32,716 nt of DNA, from NCBI GenBank assembly GCA_947090545.1, contig CAMUPC010000017.1, positions 1-32,716 of the forward strand, in the 5' to 3' direction. This document shows positions 31,518 to 32,716 of this stretch, piece by piece. The translations under genes and the position numbers were made by a program. The notes below the pieces were generated by a model. That model did no database searches and had not been told where the DNA came from. It worked only from the letters and a program-made list of their open reading frames with translations. Source of the DNA: an uncultured Eubacterium sp. GTDB taxonomy: Bacteria > Bacillota > Clostridia > Lachnospirales > Lachnospiraceae. Position 1 is the first letter of the stretch. Every line of letters begins with the position of its first letter.

Positions 31518-32405
31518 TTAATGCTTCCTCACGGGTATCCAAAGCTCGCAGAACAGCCCGCTTTCCCCTTTTTCATAGTAGATTTCAAAGTCGGTATCGT
31601 CTGTTTGCTCATAGCCGGTCTGCGGCACAAATTCCTTGTAAAACCTGCTCCATGTCTCGCCCAGGCAGTCGCCGTCAGGACCAAAACAGGAAAATACGGC
31701 ATAATCAGCAGGCGTTGTTTCCCAGATGGAGTAGCCGTCGCTGCAAAATTGCTCCAGCTTCGCAGTATCCGTATCTTCGTCAATCAGAATACCGATCCCA
31801 TAACGGAAATGCGTTTCGCCTTCTCTGACAGGGCTGCACATGCCGTACAAATCCCTTTTTCCCGCAGCGCGAAGCAGTTTCATAGGCTCGATCCGGTTTT
31901 TTTCAGAGCATTCAGTCCAAAAATCCGGGATGCTGTGGTCGCTGTCGTCATTGATGATTTCATTTGGAAATGATTTTGCCAGTGTAAGAAACCGCTGGTT
32001 TTCTTTGTGTTCCATTCTGTAGTCCATAATATTACCACCTTCCAGTATGATTTTTATGACAAGTGGATGAAACAAATGAAGCTTGGTGCCTTTTCGTTTT
32101 GCCTGCCTTGGGGTGACACCGTGAAACCGCGAAAAAGCTTTGGAAAAGCTTTCCGGCGATTCGTACCGGTATTTATAGGCGACGTCGATCACCGAATGGG
32201 ATGTTGTCTGTAGATCGATAGCCGCCAGTGTAAGGCGCCGTTTCCGAATGTATTCATTCGCGGTTATCCCGGTGATAAAGCTGAACGTGCGGTGAAAATT
32301 GTAGTTTGACATATGCACGCTTTTTGCGGCGTCTGCATAGGTGATGTTTTCACAAATATGTTCTTCCATAAAGCAGATTGCCTGCTGGATAAGCTGTATT
32401 GACAT
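31518..32405 (-). CDS. AraC-family regulator with GyrI-like effector-binding domain
   Basis: This 295-residue protein is on the minus strand. Residues 5-105 are the AraC double HTH (ENITYADAAKSVHMSNYNFH, then SVIDVAYKYRYESPESFSKAF and GVTPRQAKRKG). Residues about 130-295 form a GyrI/Rob-type ligand-binding domain (MEHKENQRFLTLAKSF, YGIGILIDEDTD, DYAVFSCFGP, TDFEIYYEKGE). The layout matches Rob-like regulators that bind small hydrophobic or toxic compounds. I start at the ATG complementary to 32403-32405: AAGGAGG (complement of 32414-32420) is 8 nt away, and earlier in-frame residues are not conserved. It is convergent with the phosphoesterase pair. Confidence 0.88.
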   Translation of the reverse strand: MSIQLIQQAICFMEEHICENITYADAAKSVHMSNYNFHRTFSFITGITANEYIRKRRLTLAAIDLQTTSHSVIDVAYKYRYESPESFSKAFSRFHGVTPRQAKRKGTKLHLFHPLVIKIILEGGNIMDYRMEHKENQRFLTLAKSFPNEIINDDSDHSIPDFWTECSEKNRIEPMKLLRAAGKRDLYGMCSPVREGETHFRYGIGILIDEDTDTAKLEQFCSDGYSIWETTPADYAVFSCFGPDGDCLGETWSRFYKEFVPQTGYEQTDDTDFEIYYEKGESGLFCELWIPVRKH

Positions 32406-32716
32406 TGTTTCGTCCTCCTTGTGTCTATGATGATAGCGCATTGTGACAGAAAAATCCTGTCCGGGCTTGCACGAATTTGTCTGGAAGGGGGTGCTTTTGT
32501 TTTCTGTTGTGTATGATATCATAAGAGCATTTTTTAGGAAAGAGGGGGCTTGTTTGATCAATGTTGCAGTTTTTTGGGAAAGGGACGCTGGGAGAGGGGA
32601 TGGGCACGCCCTGGCTGCGTCCGTTCCAGAAGGTTAAGAAGCGCTAAGCATCCTGCGGGAAGTTGTGGCACCGTCCGGGCGCGGCACCTAGTTCGCCCTG
32701 GCTTGCAGCCAGCAGC
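32406..32716. other. Intergenic region upstream of the AraC gene, running to the window end
   Basis: No supported gene was found in these 311 nt. It contains a perfect 12-nt palindrome TATGATATCATA (32512-32523), which could be an operator or -10 region for the minus-strand AraC gene. The last 130 nt are more GC-rich. CGCCCTGGCT occurs twice there (32607-32616 and 32694-32703), and CTGGCT-TGC-AGCCAG forms a short hairpin at 32698-32712. Small frames in this stretch are too short and too ordinary to call. Confidence 0.5.
32512..32523. promoter_or_regulatory. 12-nt palindrome upstream of AraC-family gene
   Basis: TATGATATCATA is self-complementary and lies about 107 nt upstream of the AraC start. 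It could be an operator or part of the promoter, since TATGAT is one base from the -10 consensus. No good -35 is seen, so the role is uncertain. Confidence 0.35.

Noticed and set aside
32443-32647. Small + strand frames near the window end, including a 28-codon frame from ATG 32561
   Set aside because: They are very short, with poor ribosome-binding-site spacing and no conserved features; the region reads as intergenic.

Overview
The window reads as a chromosomal segment of a low-to-mid GC Firmicute, most likely a Clostridia/Lachnospiraceae-type gut bacterium. This is inferred from the codon use, the AGGAGG-type ribosome binding sites, and the long head-to-tail run of glycan genes with ATGA start/stop overlaps. 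No rRNA, tRNA, IS element or CRISPR array was seen.

Positions 152-28444 hold 26 genes, all on the + strand, with gaps of 0-101 nt. They end at a rho-independent terminator (28485-28516). I read this as one surface-polysaccharide operon (S-layer glycan, capsule or wall polymer). It starts with a small XRE regulator (152-487) and a set of GT2/GT4 glycosyltransferases. An ABC exporter follows, Wzm (5048-5836) and Wzt with a C-terminal glycan-binding domain (5826-7211). Directly coupled to wzt is a methyltransferase with a C-terminal tail of 63-nt (21-residue) tandem repeats, arranged like the WbdD chain-terminator/ruler of Gram-negative ABC-dependent O-antigens. More glycosyltransferases follow.

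From 12.1 to 19.1 kb lies a nucleotide-heptose module: a GmhA-type isomerase, an HddA-type kinase, a fused HddC-GmhB protein (guanylyltransferase plus bisphosphatase) and a transaldolase that could supply sedoheptulose 7-phosphate. Three oxidoreductases of unknown role (an extended SDR, a Gfo/Idh/MocA protein and a classical SDR) are interleaved. A GtrA-type flippase (12115), a GtrB-type polyprenyl-phosphate glycosyltransferase (19099) and a large polytopic protein (21048) could form an extracytoplasmic side-branch system. Two further methyltransferases follow; one (23794) carries a G9 tract that looks like an on/off switch.

The 3' end of the operon (24569-28444) supplies GDP-6-deoxyhexoses. 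GDP-mannose 4,6-dehydratase, GDP-L-fucose synthase and an RMD-type 4-reductase share one intermediate, and an AraC-like regulator sits among them. No priming phosphoglycosyltransferase, polymer ligase or ManB/ManC is present, so these must lie elsewhere.

After the terminator comes ordinary accessory sequence: a Uma2/DUF820 protein with a strong promoter, a GNAT fusion, a secreted metallophosphoesterase coupled to a small hypothetical gene, and a convergent AraC regulator with a GyrI-like domain. The last 311 nt have no supported gene. All functions are assigned by reading motifs by eye; no database search was run.
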